Assembly: GCA_948567375.1 (NCBI GenBank)
Contig: OX419762.1
Coordinates: 26,986,608 to 27,050,607 of the forward strand
Direction: 5' to 3'
Origin: Lunularia cruciata
Lineage: Eukaryota > Streptophyta > Marchantiopsida > Lunulariales > Lunulariaceae
DNA length: 64,000 bases
The notes beneath the pieces are model-generated. The model saw only the letters and a program-made list of their open reading frames with translations, ran no database searches and was not told the origin of the DNA. Positions 24,682 to 36,399 of this stretch are shown piece after piece. The position numbers and the translations under genes were made by a program. The first letter of the stretch is position 1. Every line of letters begins with the position of its first letter.

Positions 24682-26299
24682 AGCTACAAAAACAAGGATG
24701 AATTTGATAGGAGAGCCTAAGGAGGAGTCTTATGTGTGGAGTAGGTAATATGGTTATTTGTCCTTAGGAACCACAAGTTTTGGATGATCTCTCACTCCTA
24801 TACCATTTCAAAGGTACTATTGGCGAGTTTTAGTAGCTTCTAGAGAGGAGGATGAATTTTAAAGATGAGGTTTATAGGCTTAGGGATTTAAGGGAGCTTA
24901 TATAAAGAGTTTATTTCTTGTATTGTTTATGTTGGAGATCTAAGGAGGAATATTCTAGTTTTAGATGCCAATTGATTAGCTAATATTAGGTAGACTAGAT
25001 GTCCTCTTTTCTTGGAAGATGTGGGACTATGATGGGTCATAGATAGAGCTCTTATAGAGTGATCAACACATTTTTTTTATATCTTCCAGACTAGAAGAAG
25101 GAAGTTTGTGGAGTATTTTGTGACACACTTTGAGGTTATCATCAAAAGTAGTGGTCCAAGGAGTGAGGTAGAGTGCTTGCTCTAGTCCATGTGGGATTGT
25201 GGTTTCCTACGTATGGGAGTATACAATAGGGTTGCTTTGGTGAGAAGGATGGGTATATTGACAAGTATAGAGGTTTCATGGTGAAGCATTATAGCATGTT
25301 TACATCCCTATTTCTATCCATTTGAGATATATTGATAGTTAATAATGCCGCACTTCTAGATTATAACAACCATCCTCATACTGCAATATATCTTTGTAGG
25401 TTTACTCTTCTTTGTACACTTAAGACATCACATAACTCATCATTGGATCTCTTGTTAGCTCCTTTAGATAGATTTAGAGGAGACTCATGCACTACTATTA
25501 CATTTTTAGAGGAGTAGTAGATATTAAGTCATTTTAGGGATTATATTACCAACCCATATGAGAATTTAGCAAAAAATTTTCAAGAGCCCACTATACATTC
25601 TCTTGAGATGGAATGGATATGGACATATAGTCCTTTTTCTCTATGCCACACACTATATAGATATCTTGAGGATGCACTAGAGCGCCTTTTACATCATATT
25701 AAATAGACTACTCTTATGAAATCATGGTGTATATTTTTGGTACATCTATATATATATATATATATATACTCACACAATGTGGTCTTCATTCATTGGTCAT
25801 TATTTACTCTATGTGTACTCATGCTTTGCTCTATGTTGGTAGATACTAATAATTAATTTGCCCTAAACTCAACCATAAGAGTGGCATCAACAAAGTCAAC
25901 CATGAAAGTTGCATTCATGCTTGTGAGAAAATTACTATATATCCCACACATCTTGTATATACCACGTGTACTACTATAACTTGTGCATATCACATAGACT
26001 CACCTATGCACTTTGTATAAAATACACATATCTAGTTCTTGCTTATGCATTTCTTTTGAGCTTGTGCTTCTTAGAGATAATTTGATCTTTATCTTTTCTT
26101 AGAGATGAGAGAACAAGATAAGGGGAAGGATAAAAAATATCATTCAAAGTCATATTGAAACAAATTTGTAAAAATAAGTACCAAACTAAAATATTCATCA
26201 CAATGGAAGCAATTCATTATAAGATTTGAAACATAAGAACATATGAATTAAAACAATTTGTGAATTAATATATCTAAATGGTCAAATCTTGTAATCATC

Positions 26300-27224
26300 A
26301 CTATCATTTCCACTTGCACAAAGTGTTGTGTACTCTAGAATGGTGAATTTAAGATTAGTTGTGTAACTACTATTACCACAACCATATGGTTGTGAATCTA
26401 TCTCCAATAGCATACTTATTATACACTTCATTTCTTTAGGAGTCTTCCATGTCCTAGCTTATTCAAGAGTGATTAAATAAAAATATTTAGATTTTCCATT
26501 CTTTTCTTGATTCAAAGTTTTCTACTTTCAATCATATCTTCTCTATCCTAAAATCTTCTTCACCTCAACTTTGATCTTCTTAGCTTCAACAAGGTACCTA
26601 CACTTCTCTATCTTTGCAAGCTTTTGAGCTTTTATATCTACTAGTTTGCATCTCTCTAGCTTCTATTGACTCACTCTTCTATTTAATATTGTTAGCTAAT
26701 TCTTGAGATAAACTACCAATAGCAAGTGTCATCCTCAAATTCAATTTAGAGATCTTCCTCTTTTTAGTGAATTCACCCTCATTCTTTCCATCTTGAGCTA
26801 AGATCTCGTCTTCTATTCCTACATCTTAAATCTCATCCATTGTTTCAGCTTCTTTTGATGGAACTATTCCTTATGCTTGGTCTTTTTCCAACTTATTTGG
26901 ATAAGAACTTGTTTTTTCTTGTTCTTGTATCCATCACCAATGGAGAAAAATCTTCACCTTCATGCATTTTTGGAGTATCTTCATACATTTTTGGAGTATC
27001 TTCATACATTCTTAGAACATATTCTAAATTAGCTCAACTTTCCTCTTCAAAATCATGAAATGAATCATTTTGTAGCTCTTGGGTACTTGGGATAGTAAAG
27101 GGAATTGAATCCAAGGTCAACATTGGAGAATCCTATCCAAACTCTTCACCTTTTATGAGTTGAATTTTTGCTCTATTATCTCTCTCAAGTCATGCCCCAT
27201 CCGATACAATGATATTGATAAATA
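26300..27224 (-). pseudogene. ORF1-like relic of copy 2, distal part
   Basis: The minus strand reads like the Lys/Glu-rich second half of ORF1 in copy 1, for example IGSLSQELANN against SMPLSHDLAKI. The acidic middle contains a short duplicated peptide (MYEDTPK twice, DNA near 26970-27005). It stops exactly at the target duplication of element A, and the N-terminal half continues beyond A at 38290. Multiple stops. Confidence 0.45.
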
Positions 27225-27229
27225 CTAGG

Positions 27230-27641
27230 TATAACAATATGGAGTTTAGCAACGTAGTTAGTAAGGCTAAAGAAGTAGAGAAAAAGCCAAATTAGCCCAA
27301 AATATTCCAAAATTATCTAGGAAGCTTCTTGGGAAGCTTCCTAACTAGCTTAGCTTGCACCCCAAGCAAATACCTTCTAGAAGCTTCTAACTACCTTAGC
27401 TTTCATGCCTAGTAGGTAGCTTCTAGAAGGAAGCTTCTTGAGAAGCTTCTTGGTTAACTTTGCTTGCACTCTAAGAAAGTGGCTCAAGGAAGCTTCTTGA
27501 CAAACTTCTCAAGGGCCTTGTATGCTACTTGTAAATACCAAAGCCAAAGCTCATGCTAGGCACTCGGAGTTTTCCCTCATTCAAGTGTCCCAATGTGAGC
27601 TTCCATTCTCCTATTTCTCTCATTGGTCTTGGAATTTTACA
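27230..27641 (+). repeat. 5' LTR of element A
   Basis: Starts TATAACAATATGG (the ancestral TG mutated to TA) and ends TTTTACA. It shares its whole length with 37854-38284, 56568-56981 (inverted) and 63041-63459. It carries heat-shock-element-like blocks; its TATA box is mutated to TGTAAATA near 27530. Confidence 0.93.
27375..27387 (+). promoter_or_regulatory. HSE-like array in A 5' LTR
   Basis: TTCTAGAAGCTTC, that is three alternating TTC/GAA units at the correct 2-bp spacing for a heat shock factor trimer. More units are found a little downstream. The neighbouring TATA box is degraded in this copy. Confidence 0.5.
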
Positions 27642-27655
27642 TTGGCATAAGAGTG
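27642..27655 (+). promoter_or_regulatory. Degenerate primer binding site of A
   Basis: TTGGCATAAGAGTG lies directly after the 5' LTR, against TTGGTATCAGAGC in the younger family member at 63460. This is the site complementary to the 3' end of initiator tRNA-Met. Confidence 0.75.
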
Positions 27656-27912
27656 AGGTTGGGATGGATGGAATTTATGGACCACCAAATCTACTTCCGC
27701 CAAACCATTGGAATTTTCATGTCTAGATATTACCCAAGCATCATTTCACATGATTCATTACTTTGCACTTTGGACAAGATTTTCTGCATGTGATCACCTT
27801 GTCTGAGGAACCCTTGATACTTTTGGTTGTAACTTACGGAGAATGATGGACATGTTGCATCTATTTGTTAATAAATTAGATAAATTGGGAATAGTGGGAT
27901 AGAGTCGTAGTC

Positions 27913-28830
27913 ATGGCGGCAATACCGGATATTATCCTTGTGATGCAGCAACAAATCAAGCACCTTACTTGATTGTTGGATGACCGAGACCAGCAAAAAC
28001 AAGAACACATAGAGAGAACACCAATTTGAGATAGAAAAGATTGCATCCGATTTCCAAAACCCAAGGTGTTCAAAGGCAATAATATTTTGGGCACAATGGA
28101 GAATTTTGTGTTTGACTGTGAATGTTACTTTGAAGCCACCAATCTTCAAGATGAATGGAAATAGATTCTCTTGGCTTTTAGCAAATTGGATGGTGTGGCA
28201 AAACTTTGGTGGCGATTTCGAGTGGAGCAAGCTGAATGATAGATTGTTGCACCAATTTTGACATGAGCAGAATTCAAGGATGTAATACTTGGCTGATTTC
28301 AAACTATAAATGCCATCCGAGCTGCACAAGATAAATTAGTAGAATTGAAGTAGATTGGCTATCTAAGGAACTACATCACACAATTTCAGAATATCATCAT
28401 GTAAATTCTAGATATACAAGAAGGTGAAGTTCTGGATTGATTTGTACGGGGATTGAAGTCACAAACCAAATTGGAGGTGACCATGCAAGAACCACAAAAT
28501 GTGGAAGAAGCCATGCAATTAGCTGAGCACTTTGATTCCTTGGTTGCAACAACTTGGTCTTGACCTTGACCTACACAAAGCCTACCAATACACTATGCAC
28601 GGGTAGAGGAACCGACACCAATGGAGATTGATGCTTTCCAAAAGAGACCACTTGGTACAATGGATAGAGAAAGATTGTGACAAAATGGAGGTTGTTTTTA
28701 TTGGTGCCAAGTTGGACATTGCATTGCTGAATGTCCATTTAGGATTGGGCAAACTTGACAAGTCACCCAAATAGAGTTTGTGCAACAGAATGATCAAGGA
28801 AACAAGGAATCCAAGTAGGAGATTTTGAGC
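27913..28830 (+). pseudogene. Element A gag (capsid and zinc knuckle)
   Basis: Begins MAAIPDIILVMQQQI and continues with the retrotransposon gag core: FPKPKVFKGNN, then ENFVFDCECYFEATNLQDEW and LDGVAKLWW. The end has a nucleic-acid binding knuckle, CFYWCQVGH...AEC, in which the second Cys of the CCHC set is disturbed. The product would form the virus-like particle. At least six in-frame stops. The start is chosen because the same ATG context recurs in the copy at 63731. Confidence 0.85.
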
Positions 28831-28839
28831 CGCCTATTG

Positions 28840-29601
28840 GGAGCTTGATTAGTTCTAATGGGATTGAAGGCTTGACCAATGCAAGTTTGCTTCACTTGCA
28901 AGGTACAATATATAAATTGGGGTTGTAGCAATTTGGTTGATACTTGAAGTTCAAAGAATTGCATGTCTATGCAAGTAGTAACGGAATTGGGTATTCTTAT
29001 CAAGCCGATGATTGGAAGTAGATTGATGATAGTAGATGGTAGAAAAGATTTTGCATTCCGGACTCGCATCACGTTACCTTTAAGATTGGGAAGGGGTATT
29101 TGGGGAGTGTATGAGGTTTGTAGTGGCACCTCTACACTATGATGTCATTTTAGGACTACCTTGGCTTGAACGTCATACAGTTCAATTTGATTGGATCCGA
29201 CAACAAATTCAAGCACAACATCAAGGTAGGAATTTCTGATTAGATTATTTGGCACCTCTAAGTAAGACATCTAAGAATATTCAATCATAAGATAGGAAGT
29301 TTGTTGAGCATACCTTGAAAGGAGAGGAGTCCCAAGATGGGAAGTTTGCCAAAAAGGCAACCATAGATTAAGCTTTGCAGAGAGATGAGTCACTAGATGG
29401 GAAGTTTGTTAGTGAAGTAGCCATAGAACAAGCTTTGGAGGAAGATAAGTCTATTTTTGCGGTGTTGATCAAGCCAATTGCACAAGGACAATCTAAGGAG
29501 GGCAAAGAGCATCATCAAGCAATGGTTGATCCGATAGTTTAGGAGTTTACGAACGTGTTTTTGGATGATTTGCTGACGGGATTCCCTCCGATTGTGGTAT
29601 G
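28840..29601 (+). pseudogene. Element A protease and linker to reverse transcriptase
   Basis: Aspartic-protease region with TELGILIKPMIGSRLMIVDG and then LPWLERHTVQFDW, typical of Ty3 Pol. The catalytic DTG/DSG is not preserved (VDT followed by a stop). The sequence continues into the linker that precedes reverse transcriptase and breaks off at PPIV, where element B is inserted. It resumes at 35016. Confidence 0.75.
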
Positions 29602-30230
29602 TGTAATACTCCAAGGATATGAGACCTGAGAAGAAACACACCATGAGAAACACACGATTTCACACTCAAACCTCCGATGCACCAAGGGAGCACCTTGTCT
29701 TTATTATATAGACAAAGAGGATTTCCTCCAAGGAAGCTCCACCCTAGGATTAAGCACACTAATAGGCGACATGTCAGCAAGCTCCACCCTTGGATTACTT
29801 ACTTGGATGGATGACATGTTGGTCTTGATTCCCTTTGGTCAAACAAGTTTTGACCGGAGGGAATCTTTTAGAGAATCTTCTTGTAGGAATCTTGGAATCT
29901 CGTGAGTGAGGTACCATTGGAAAGCTCTCAATGAGACAAAGTAGGGGGAGGGAAGGCCAGACTTACTCCTATTTGGGGGGGGGGTTCACATATTTTCAAG
30001 GCCTAATTCATTTGTTTAAGCCTTCAAAATTGCCTTGAAAGATTTCAAGCATATTTTGGTTTCTACTCTATTAGTAGAAGTCCCCTTTTGATGATACATC
30101 TTTTTGATCTATTTAGTCCATCATGTTAACATCCTTCCAGATGTTACAAAACCAATTCACACCTTTAAATCATATGTCTAGCCATTGGTTCTGAGGTTTT
30201 TAAATCTATTTTGGTTTTTGCCCTATTAGT

Positions 30231-30923
30231 TGTAATACCAAGAGCTAGCCATATGATCTAGATGTGAGATTTGGTTTGGTAACATCTAGAATGATGTTAT
30301 ACATGATGGTCAAAGTAGATCAAATAGGAGTATCACCAAAAGAGTACTTCTACTAATAGAGCAGAAACCAAAATATACTTGAGAACCTTAGAACCAATAG
30401 CTAGACTGATTTAAAGGTGAGAATTAGTTTGATAACATCTGGAAGGATGTAACACATGATGGGATAAACATATCAGAAAGAGGTATCACAAAAAGGGGAC
30501 TTGTACTAATAGAGTAGTATGATTTAAAGGTGAGAATTAGTTTGATAACATCTGGAAGGATGTAACACATGATGGGATAAACATATCAGAAAGAGGTATC
30601 ACAAAAAGGGGACTTGTACTAATAGAGTAGGAATCAAAATATGCCAAAAATCTTTGAAGGAAATTTCAAAGGCCTAAATGGATGAATTAGATCTCAAAAA
30701 TGTGCAAATGCCCTAGAAGATTCCCTCTGATCAAAGCTTGTTTGACCAACCAAATAGGACCTAGACAGACATGTCACCCATCCAAGTAAGTAATCCAAGT
30801 GTGGATCTTCCTTGGAGGAGATCCTCTTTGTCTATATAATAAAGAGAAGGTGCTCCTTTGGGGCACCAAATGTTGAGTATGTAATCTATGTTTTCTCTCT
30901 TCTCTTGTCCTTAGATTATTACA
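30231..30923 (+). mobile_element. Solo LTR C of the B family, inverted inside B's 3' LTR
   Basis: Starts TGTAATACCAAGAGC and ends GATTATTACA, in orientation opposite to B. The perfect 5-bp target duplication TTAGT is at 30226-30230 and 30924-30928. No internal region remains, so it arose by LTR-LTR recombination after insertion. It is the youngest datable event in this nest apart from its own internal duplication. Confidence 0.9.
30407..30630. repeat. 113-bp tandem duplication inside solo LTR C
   Basis: Units start TGATTTAAAGGTGAG at 30407 and 30520 and look identical along their length. The other B-family LTRs have only one copy, so it arose after C inserted or in its immediate parent. Confidence 0.92.
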
Positions 30924-31329
30924 TTAGTAGAAGTAACCTTTTGTGATATTTCTATTGGATCTATTTTGACTATCATGTATAACATCATTCTAGATGTTAC
31001 CAAACCAAATTTCACATCTAGATCATATGGCTAGCTCTTGGTATTACAAAGCCTCCCTCCTTTTAAGATGTATCATCCTCATTGTGCAGCTATTGCTCAA
31101 ATGCTTGCACCAACACCAATGCATGTGTCAAATTGGCAGCGGGTTCCTAGGTTGCTTCATAGAGGTGGTAATGTTTCCACTACACTAGATAGTCCACATG
31201 TGGATGGTGAGTACCACACATGCATTTTTGGAGAATATGGTCCACTTCATATTCCTACTTGTGTGCCATCAATGAGTGTCGGACAAGGTCAAATGTCTTG
31301 TGTAGAATGATAGAGGCCCAATCTAGGAG

Positions 31330-32330
31330 TATATCTGCATAATAGTGAAACATGGAACACAGGATGGATCTTCATGTATGGTGGTAGCTCCAGGTGATAG
31401 GCCATAGTGTCGACTCGACAAATAATAGAAAAAGCCCAATAAAACATGGTTTCAGCTTACAAGGGCCAACGAGTGTGAGGTTGGTTGTAGACAACCACAC
31501 TTGATCCCCAACATTGAACTCCATGTGCCTACGGTGTGCATCAACATACTACTTCTATCAATTTGGTGCAATCTGTAATATGTGCTTGGCGTGCTTCACA
31601 CCTTGTTGGATTCTAGAACAAATGTGTCTACTATGTCGACCTTGGTAGCCACCGGACGGATCTTCATCAAGCTAGAAGATGTGAAGGGATGCTCACCATA
31701 CATGAGGAAGAAAGGAGTGACATGGGTGGATGCATTCACCAAATTAGTGTAAGCAAATTCCACCAATGGGAGTAGGGTGTCTCATTGCTCTTTCCCCTTT
31801 AAGGTGAAGCCACGCAACATGTCTTCAATAATGAAATTAGCCCCCTTTGTTTGTCCATCTGTCTAGAGGTGGTAAGCTATGGATATGTCCAACTTGGTTT
31901 TGAAGAAACCAAAGAGTGTTTGCCAAAACAAAGTGGTGAATTGAGTGCCTCTATTGGTGATGAGTACTCAAGACAAGCCATGGTGAGAGAAGACTACATC
32001 TAAGTATAATTGAGCTAGTTGCAGAGTGGTAACATCCTTGGTGGTAGGGCATACATGAATCATTTTGCTGAGCCGGTCTTCAAAGACCACAATGGAGTTA
32101 AACCTTGGGGTGGTCTTGGGTAATTCACACACAATATCCATATTCACTTGTTCTCAATGTTGTGTAGGAGTGGGAAGAGGTTGAAGGAGCACTATAGGAG
32201 CTTGATTAGAAGCTTTGTTCTATTGACAGAGTAGGCAATTGCGCACGTAGTCCATCACATCATTGTTCATCTTGGGCCAATAGTAATGGGTTGGATTGCA
32301 TCCAAGGTCTTGTCCACTCTAACATGAGCT
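31330..32330 (-). pseudogene. Element B integrase
   Basis: On the minus strand: the end of the HHCC zinc region (WWPKMNNDVMDYVRNCLLCQ-like), then VNMDIVCELPKTT with the first catalytic Asp, VVFEDRLSKMIHVCP, then LITNRGTQF, where the second catalytic Asp is replaced by Asn. The DGQT block follows, with the usual Glu lost. The C-terminal part is LVEFAYTNLVNASTHVTPFF. Integrase would join the cDNA to host DNA; here it is dead through catalytic losses and stops. It abuts the protease remnant directly. Confidence 0.85.
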
Positions 32331-32339
32331 ACAATGGTA

Positions 32340-33665
32340 ACTCTACTTCTTCACTCTCATTTCTCTCTAGATCCATTCTCAATCTTATTGCAACAAAGCA
32401 AGACAAGAATTTCTCTATTGCTCCCGGATCTATTAATACTCTCACTTGATTGCCTTTTAGGACTCCATTCATGACAATCAATTAAGAGATTTCCTTTTGA
32501 GACCTTTGTGCTCTCATCTTCTTCCTTCCCTTGCTTTTCTACTTCTTTTTTGAGCCTATAAGGCTGCAAGGTACATTTACTGGCAATCTTTGTTTCCCAA
32601 AGTGATTTCCACCTCCTCTTCTTCAGTGCATCTCTCCATGTTGTTCAAAGATTGCTTGTATGAAGGCCGAGGACCTCTGGAGAGACGAGCACGATAGTTG
32701 GTAGATATGTGCCCAATACGGCCACAATTGTAACAACGGTGTTGTTCTCCTTGAGTTCCTTCTCCTCATGGGACTCAATCTCTCTTTTCTTTTACTTGTC
32801 CTTGCTCTCCTTGAAGTAGTCGTGCTCCTTGGTCGCAAAACTAAAGGTTGCCCAATTACATCAATACTGGTCTACCCATGTGTGGCATTTCTGCCCAATA
32901 ATGTTGAGGTGGAACTACTCCTTCACTTCCACCCAATGCCCTTGCTATTCTCTACGCACAAGCAATGGCTTCAAATATTGTGCAAGGATTTTGAATAATG
33001 ACTTCTTGGCAAATCAGCTCCTTCAACCCTTGTTTGAAATTGTTGAGAGCATCTACTAGACTCATGTCAATTATTGTTTCTTGTAGATCCAATCATGCCT
33101 CCACATACTCTTGTACGCTGTTCTTCTATTTCAACCCCCATAGTCGGATCCGAGCCATCTGCACAGAATCCACAGATTGGAAATTCTTCAACAATCCTTC
33201 TTGCATTGTTGTCCACGTGACCTCTCTTCTCTTTGTCAACATAGATCGTTCCCAAACATCATACCATGTAAGGGCTTTATAGGTCAAGTACCCACATGCA
33301 AACATGCATACAACATGCTTGGTGATCTTTGTTGAGAACAATTGGAGATATTAATTCATTCGTGAGATCCAGTTCTCCACTACTCCCATTGTATGCTGCC
33401 CCTTGTAAGGCTTGATGTTGCATGTCTTCTTTATCCGGAGTAGCAATGTGGCTTCATCGTTGATCTGGTTTGTAGGCACGTGTGCCTCTCCAAGTACTTT
33501 GATTGAAGGTATTGGGTTTTGAGAAGACTCTTTTTCTTGCATTGCTTGATCATTCCTGAGGGTCGTCACTTGACCTTGTAATGCATCCATGGTCATCTTA
33601 ATCTCTTAAAATTCATTCAACATCCCTTGCATTCCTTGCACCAACTCCTTCAACTACGGATCCAT
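32340..33665 (-). pseudogene. Element B gag and protease
   Basis: From the ATG at 33665 the gag reads MDP...LKELVQGMQGML, then WISRMN, YLTYKALTWYDVWERS and the capsid core. Near 32700 a zinc knuckle CYNCGRIGHISTNY has lost its last Cys. Protease follows with VLKGNQVRVLIDPGAIEKF, where the family DTG/DSG triad reads DPG. Frameshifts lie near 33350, 33120 and 32600. Usual spacing for a Ty3 gag-protease. Confidence 0.8.
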
Positions 33666-34246
33666 GGTTCTTGCAACACTCAATTGCTATTTTCTACTTT
33701 AATAGAGAGTTAATATGATCTCTCTAGAGGGCGCACAAACTACTGGAACTACCATTGGGACCTCCAAAGCTACCACTTGTTTATAATATTCCTCACCAGA
33801 ATTCTTGACGACTAAATCTCTAAACATCACTTTTGGTCTCACTACATAACAAATTTACTTGAGTGTTAAAAAGGAAAGGATTTGGAACATTCAAATCCAT
33901 CATAAAAAAATGTAGATTGTGAAATCCCACTCTCTATCATTAATCACTATAGGCAAAATCGTTGGGTTTGGCAAATTCATCAGTATATCCATGAACTCTG
34001 CTCAAAAGTGAAAAGCTAGATATACTCTCACTTGCTCACGCTGAATGTACATAATCTTGATGTGGAATGGATTCAAGAATAGAAAGCAAGGTGTTGGATA
34101 TTGTCCTCCCAAAGCCTCCATTCCATCCTCCCTCTAGCACTCCTAAAATACCAGTTACACTAGGATGTCTCTCCTCAAAATTACTCAGTCTCAATAGCCC
34201 ATGTTCTTCCAAGAGAGGTGACCCGCTCTCTTTGATGACAACACCT

Positions 34247-34258
34247 GCTTTGATACCA
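34247..34258 (-). promoter_or_regulatory. Primer binding site of B
   Basis: TGGTATCAAAGC on the minus strand, one base from the LTR end. It matches the 3' end of initiator tRNA-Met with one change. Confidence 0.85.
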
Positions 34259-34259
34259 T

Positions 34260-35015
34260 TGTAGTGCTCCAAGGATATAAGACTTAAGAAGAAGCACACC
34301 ATGAGAAACACACAATTTCACACTCAAACCTTTGATGCCCCAAGGGAGCACCTTCTTTTTATTATGTAGACAAAGAGGATCTCCTCCAAGGAAGCTCCAC
34401 CCTAGGATTAGGCACATTGATAGGTGACATGTCAACAAGCTCCACCCTTGGATTACTTACTTGGATGGGTGACATGTCGGTCTTGGTCCTATCTGGTTGG
34501 TCAAACAAGCTTTGACCGAAGGAAATCTTTTAGGGAATCTTCTTGTAGGAATCTTGGAATCACTTGGGTGAGGTACCATTGGAAAGCTCTCAATGAGACA
34601 AAGTAGGGGGAGGGAAGGCCAACCTTACTTCTATTTAGGGCGAGGAGATTTTCACATTTTCAAGGCCTAACTCATCCGTTTAGGCTTCCAAAATTGCATT
34701 GAAAGATTTCAGGCATATTTTGGTTTCTACTCTATTAGTGGAAGTCCCCTTTTGGTGATATTTCTTTTTCATCTATTCAGTCCATCATGTGTTACATCCT
34801 TCCAAATGTTACCAAACTAATTCTCACCTTTAAATCATATGTCTAGCTATTAGTTCTAAGGTTTTCAAATCTATTTTGGTTTTTGCCCTATTTGTAGAAG
34901 TACCCTTTTGTGATATTTCTATTGGATCTATTTTGACCATCATGTATAACATCATTCTAGATGTTACCAAACCAAATTTCACATCTAGATCATATGGCTA
35001 GCTCTTGGTATTACA
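34260..35015 (-). repeat. 5' LTR of B
   Basis: 756 bp, beginning TGTAATACCAAGAGC and ending GGAGCACTACA on the minus strand. Homologous to the split LTR at 29602-31048, to C and to the fragment at 24428. Visible divergence from the 3' LTR shows an old insertion. Confidence 0.92.
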
Positions 35016-36303
35016 GTATTGCCTTCAAGATTGAGTTATTGCCAAGGAGTACTCTAGTGAGTAGACCAATCTATCGGCTCTTACCAAAGGGATTGGAGGA
35101 GTTGTAAATAACAATTATGGAGTTGTTGGAGAAGAACTTCATACAACATAGTACCTTTGCTTGGGGAGCACCAATACTATTTGTTCCAAAGAAGGATGGA
35201 GGACTTTGTTTGTGTATTGATTATCGTGGGCTCAATAAACAAACAATTGACAAATGCATATCCCTTGCCTTGGATTGATGACTTTCTTGATCAATTGAGT
35301 GGAGCACAATACTTTTCAAAGGTGGATCTCCATAGCAACTATTGAAAAATCCCTATTGATGGGGAAGATGTAAAAAAGACTGCATTTTGCACAAGGTATG
35401 GGCATTTTGAGTGGAGAGTTCTACCTTTCGGGCTCACTAATACTCCAACAGTCTTCATAAATCAAATGCATTAGGTGTTGGATAGACTATTGGATTGGTA
35501 CGTGGTGGTGTTCTTGGTTGATATCTTAATCTATAGTGAGACAGAGGCAGAATACGTGAATCATGTGCATGAAGTCCTAAGATGATTATGATAATGGAAA
35601 TTTTACTACAAGAAGTCGAGGTGTACCTTTTAGCAAAAAAAAGTTACCTTCTTGGGTCATAAGATCTCATCGGAGAGGATCAAGATGGAAGAGGAGAAAA
35701 TCAAGGCCATTATTGATTAGTCTACTCCAAAGGATGCTATAGAAGTACAAGCATTTATTTAATGGGTTGGCCAATTTTTATTGATGGTTCATCCATTATT
35801 ATGCTCATGTGGCTGCACCATTGACTGACGTCTTGGGGAAGGACTTGAGCTTCCAGTGGACCACCAAGCACAAAGAAGCATTCTAGAAGTTGAAAAATAT
35901 GGTATCTTCAAGACCCATTCTTCAATCGTATGATCCTCAACTATCTTGTGTGGTTGATTTTGATGCTTCTAATTTTGCAATTGGAGCCATGTTGCAACAA
36001 GAATTCCTAGATGGACTACATCCTATTGCCTTTGTGTCTCACCGACTCAATATGGTTGAAAGAAACTACTTTGCTGAAGATCAAAAACAACTTGCAATGG
36101 TATATGCCACCAAAGTATGAAGGCATTACCTCTTGGGAAAACAAGTGATCATGCAAACTAATCATAAACCATTGTCGTAGACCTTACACTTGGAACATAT
36201 GAAGAGTCAACATCATTGATGGGAGGAACAACTCCAATTGTTTGACATCAAACTTGAGTACAAACCAGGTTGGTTCCATGTCATCCCTGATGCCTTATCA
36301 CGG
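35016..36303 (+). pseudogene. Element A reverse transcriptase and RNase H
   Basis: Resumes after B with the linker to RT. Fingers motif: [19 protein letters not shown], then [20 protein letters not shown] and [11 protein letters not shown]. The catalytic box reads VVFLVDILIYS, so the first Asp of the (F/Y)xDD motif is replaced by Val. The connection and RNase H domains follow with CVVDFDASNFAIGAML, FVSHRLN...ERNYFAEDQKQL and the end IPDALSR. Several stops and frameshifts (near 35345, 35590, 35720 and 36120). Confidence 0.9.
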
Positions 36304-36399
36304 TGATCTGATTTGAAGTCTCTTCCTCTCATCACGACAACAATTACAATGATGGCAATTGACTCTAAGGTCCAAAACAAGTTTTGGTTAGCTCTTTAA

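Larger units (their letters stand above)
23280..25740 (+). pseudogene. ORF2-like relic of copy 2
   Basis: At 23.36-23.70 kb the frame gives MARRYLARQYTSLALG and later LFMERGF, which match the N-terminal ORF2 of copy 1. At 25.33-25.52 kb it gives NNHPHTAIYLCRF and LLAPLDRFRGD, matching its C-terminal part (NHPHGAIHPTHF, LMSALDRFVHD). In between the sequence is too decayed to read, and the coiled coil is not clearly seen. Many stops and frameshifts. Divergence is far higher than in copy 1, so the two were not made by a recent duplication. Confidence 0.5.
29602..31048 (-). repeat. 3' LTR of B, split by solo LTR C
   Basis: Without the 693-bp insertion C and its 5-bp duplication, 749 bp remain, against 756 bp for the 5' LTR. 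It begins (plus strand) TGTAATACTCCAAGG and ends GGTATTACA. Confidence 0.9.
29602..35015 (-). mobile_element. Ty3/gypsy element B, nested in A, RT-RNase H deleted
   Basis: Inserted in reverse orientation into the pol gene of A, with flanks GTATG and GTATT (one mismatch). Element ends are TGTAATAC and GTATTACA. The 5' LTR is on the right (34260-35015), followed on the minus strand by a primer site TGGTATCAAAGC and a gag gene. Protease runs directly into integrase, so the whole RT-RNase H segment is missing. The purine tract AAAAGGAGGGAGG precedes the 3' LTR. It could only have moved with enzymes from a relative, unless the deletion came after insertion. Confidence 0.88.

Noticed and set aside
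27868-28329. 153-codon minus-strand open frame
   Set aside because: Antisense shadow of the element A gag.
32768-33059. Plus-strand open frames inside B
   Set aside because: Antisense of the B gag and zinc knuckle, which are the real, though broken, coding strand.
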